Of a stretch of 64,000 bases of DNA, positions 63,756-64,000 are shown piece by piece (the first letter of the stretch is position 1; each line of letters opens with the position of its first letter). The notes beneath the pieces were generated by a model. It did not search any database and was not told the DNA's origin. It saw only the letters and a program-made list of their open reading frames with translations. The stretch is from an uncultured Rhodoblastus sp. (GTDB lineage Bacteria; Pseudomonadota; Alphaproteobacteria; Rhizobiales; Beijerinckiaceae). The stretch is taken from the NCBI RefSeq assembly GCF_903903185.1, contig NZ_CAIUXT010000074.1:26949-90948 (forward strand), written 5' to 3'. A program made the translations under genes and the position numbers.

Positions 63756-63857
63756 CCGCCCTCGTCCTTCGAGACGCGCCTGACGGCGCTCCTCAGGATG
63801 AGGGCTACTCTACTGATTTGATTGATCCCCTCATGCTGAGGAGCGGAGCGAAAAACC
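63756..63857. repeat. Dispersed palindromic repeat, copy B
   Basis: Related to 36221-36342 with matching arms: CCCTCGTCCTTCGAGACGC, CTCCTCAGGATGAGGG and CCTCATGCTGAGGAGCG. The right arm is shortened and runs directly into the glmM stop. It sits between the RluA-type gene and glmM. Confidence 0.8.
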
Positions 63858-64000
63858 TCAAGCCGCCGCCTTGGTCACCGCCTCGCAGACGTCGTCCACG
63901 ACCTGTTCGACCAGTTTGCGGTCGTCGCCTTCCGCCATCACGCGGATCACCGGTTCTGTGCCCGATGGCCGGATCACCAGACGTCCGTCCGCGCCGAGCC
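63858..64000 (-). CDS. glmM: Phosphoglucosamine mutase, C-terminal fragment
   Basis: Only the last 46 residues lie in the window. They contain [20 protein letters not shown], the phosphate-binding motif of the alpha-D-phosphohexomutase C-terminal domain in its GlmM form. The enzyme makes glucosamine-1-phosphate for peptidoglycan and lipopolysaccharide. The gene continues beyond base 64000. Confidence 0.9.
   Translation of the reverse strand, partial: LGADGRLVIRPSGTEPVIRVMAEGDDRKLVEQVVDDVCEAVTKAAA

Overview
The window is about 65% G+C chromosomal DNA from an alphaproteobacterium. The best guess is the order Hyphomicrobiales, near Beijerinckiaceae/Methylocystaceae. The evidence is the style of the proteins: an alphaproteobacterial-type dihydroorotase, a COG4111-type Nudix regulator, an MgpS/SUV3-like helicase, HWE/HisKA_2-type kinases, a CIRCE-controlled groESL operon, and a Rhizobiales-style palindromic repeat beside ygfZ-, serA- and glmM-like housekeeping genes. 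The exact genus cannot be read from the sequence. No prophage, insertion sequence, CRISPR array or rRNA operon is visible.

Layout. 1-9.4 kb is an envelope/export region: a partial DUF900 lipoprotein hydrolase, a HlyD / double ABC-2 permease / HlyD operon with no ATPase gene, and a trypsin-like autotransporter. 9.5-13.4 kb holds an AI-2E family permease and a tightly coupled minus-strand operon (tag, HD hydrolase, tyrosine phosphatase, Nudix-related regulator). 13.5-24.2 kb holds ygfZ, dihydroorotase, a class A penicillin-binding protein divergent from dnaN with a CtrA-like box between them, and an SGNH acyltransferase, GNAT, polysaccharide deacetylase and esterase. 24.5-29.5 kb is a two-component cluster: a CHASE3 kinase, a receiver, a receiver-HisKA_2 kinase, and a protein that looks like a phytochrome with its chromophore site and output core removed but a receiver kept. 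Two EcfG-like promoter candidates lie inside this cluster.

30-42.4 kb is a mixed metabolic stretch: arylsulfatase, YchJ, YchF, a DUF1254 protein, a LysR regulator, an msrA-UPF0114-RidA operon, a MoeB-like protein with a DsbA-fold isomerase, and PAP2 phosphatase with a PuuD-like urate hydroxylase. 42.4-48 kb contains a long helicase with a low-complexity tail, a DUF3108 protein, tRNA-Pro(CGG) and rpmB. 48.3-50.7 kb has a TylF-like methyltransferase of lower G+C and an oligosaccharide flippase, suggesting surface glycan synthesis. 51-54.1 kb has groES-groEL with a promoter, CIRCE operator and terminator, then an IHF/HU-like protein. 54.2-64 kb has an L,D-transpeptidase lipoprotein, accA, serA, serC, a lower-G+C pair (HNH-type protein and minimal nucleotidyltransferase), a TIGR03862 flavoprotein, an RluA-type pseudouridine synthase and the 3' end of glmM.

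Taken together this is mostly core genome. Cell-envelope work recurs: PBP, L,D-transpeptidase, polysaccharide deacetylase, O-acyltransferase, flippase, PAP2 and GlmM. The accessory-looking parts are the export operon, the degenerate phytochrome cluster, the methyltransferase, and the HNH/nucleotidyltransferase pair. All functional calls come from reading motifs and recalled family features; no database search was run.
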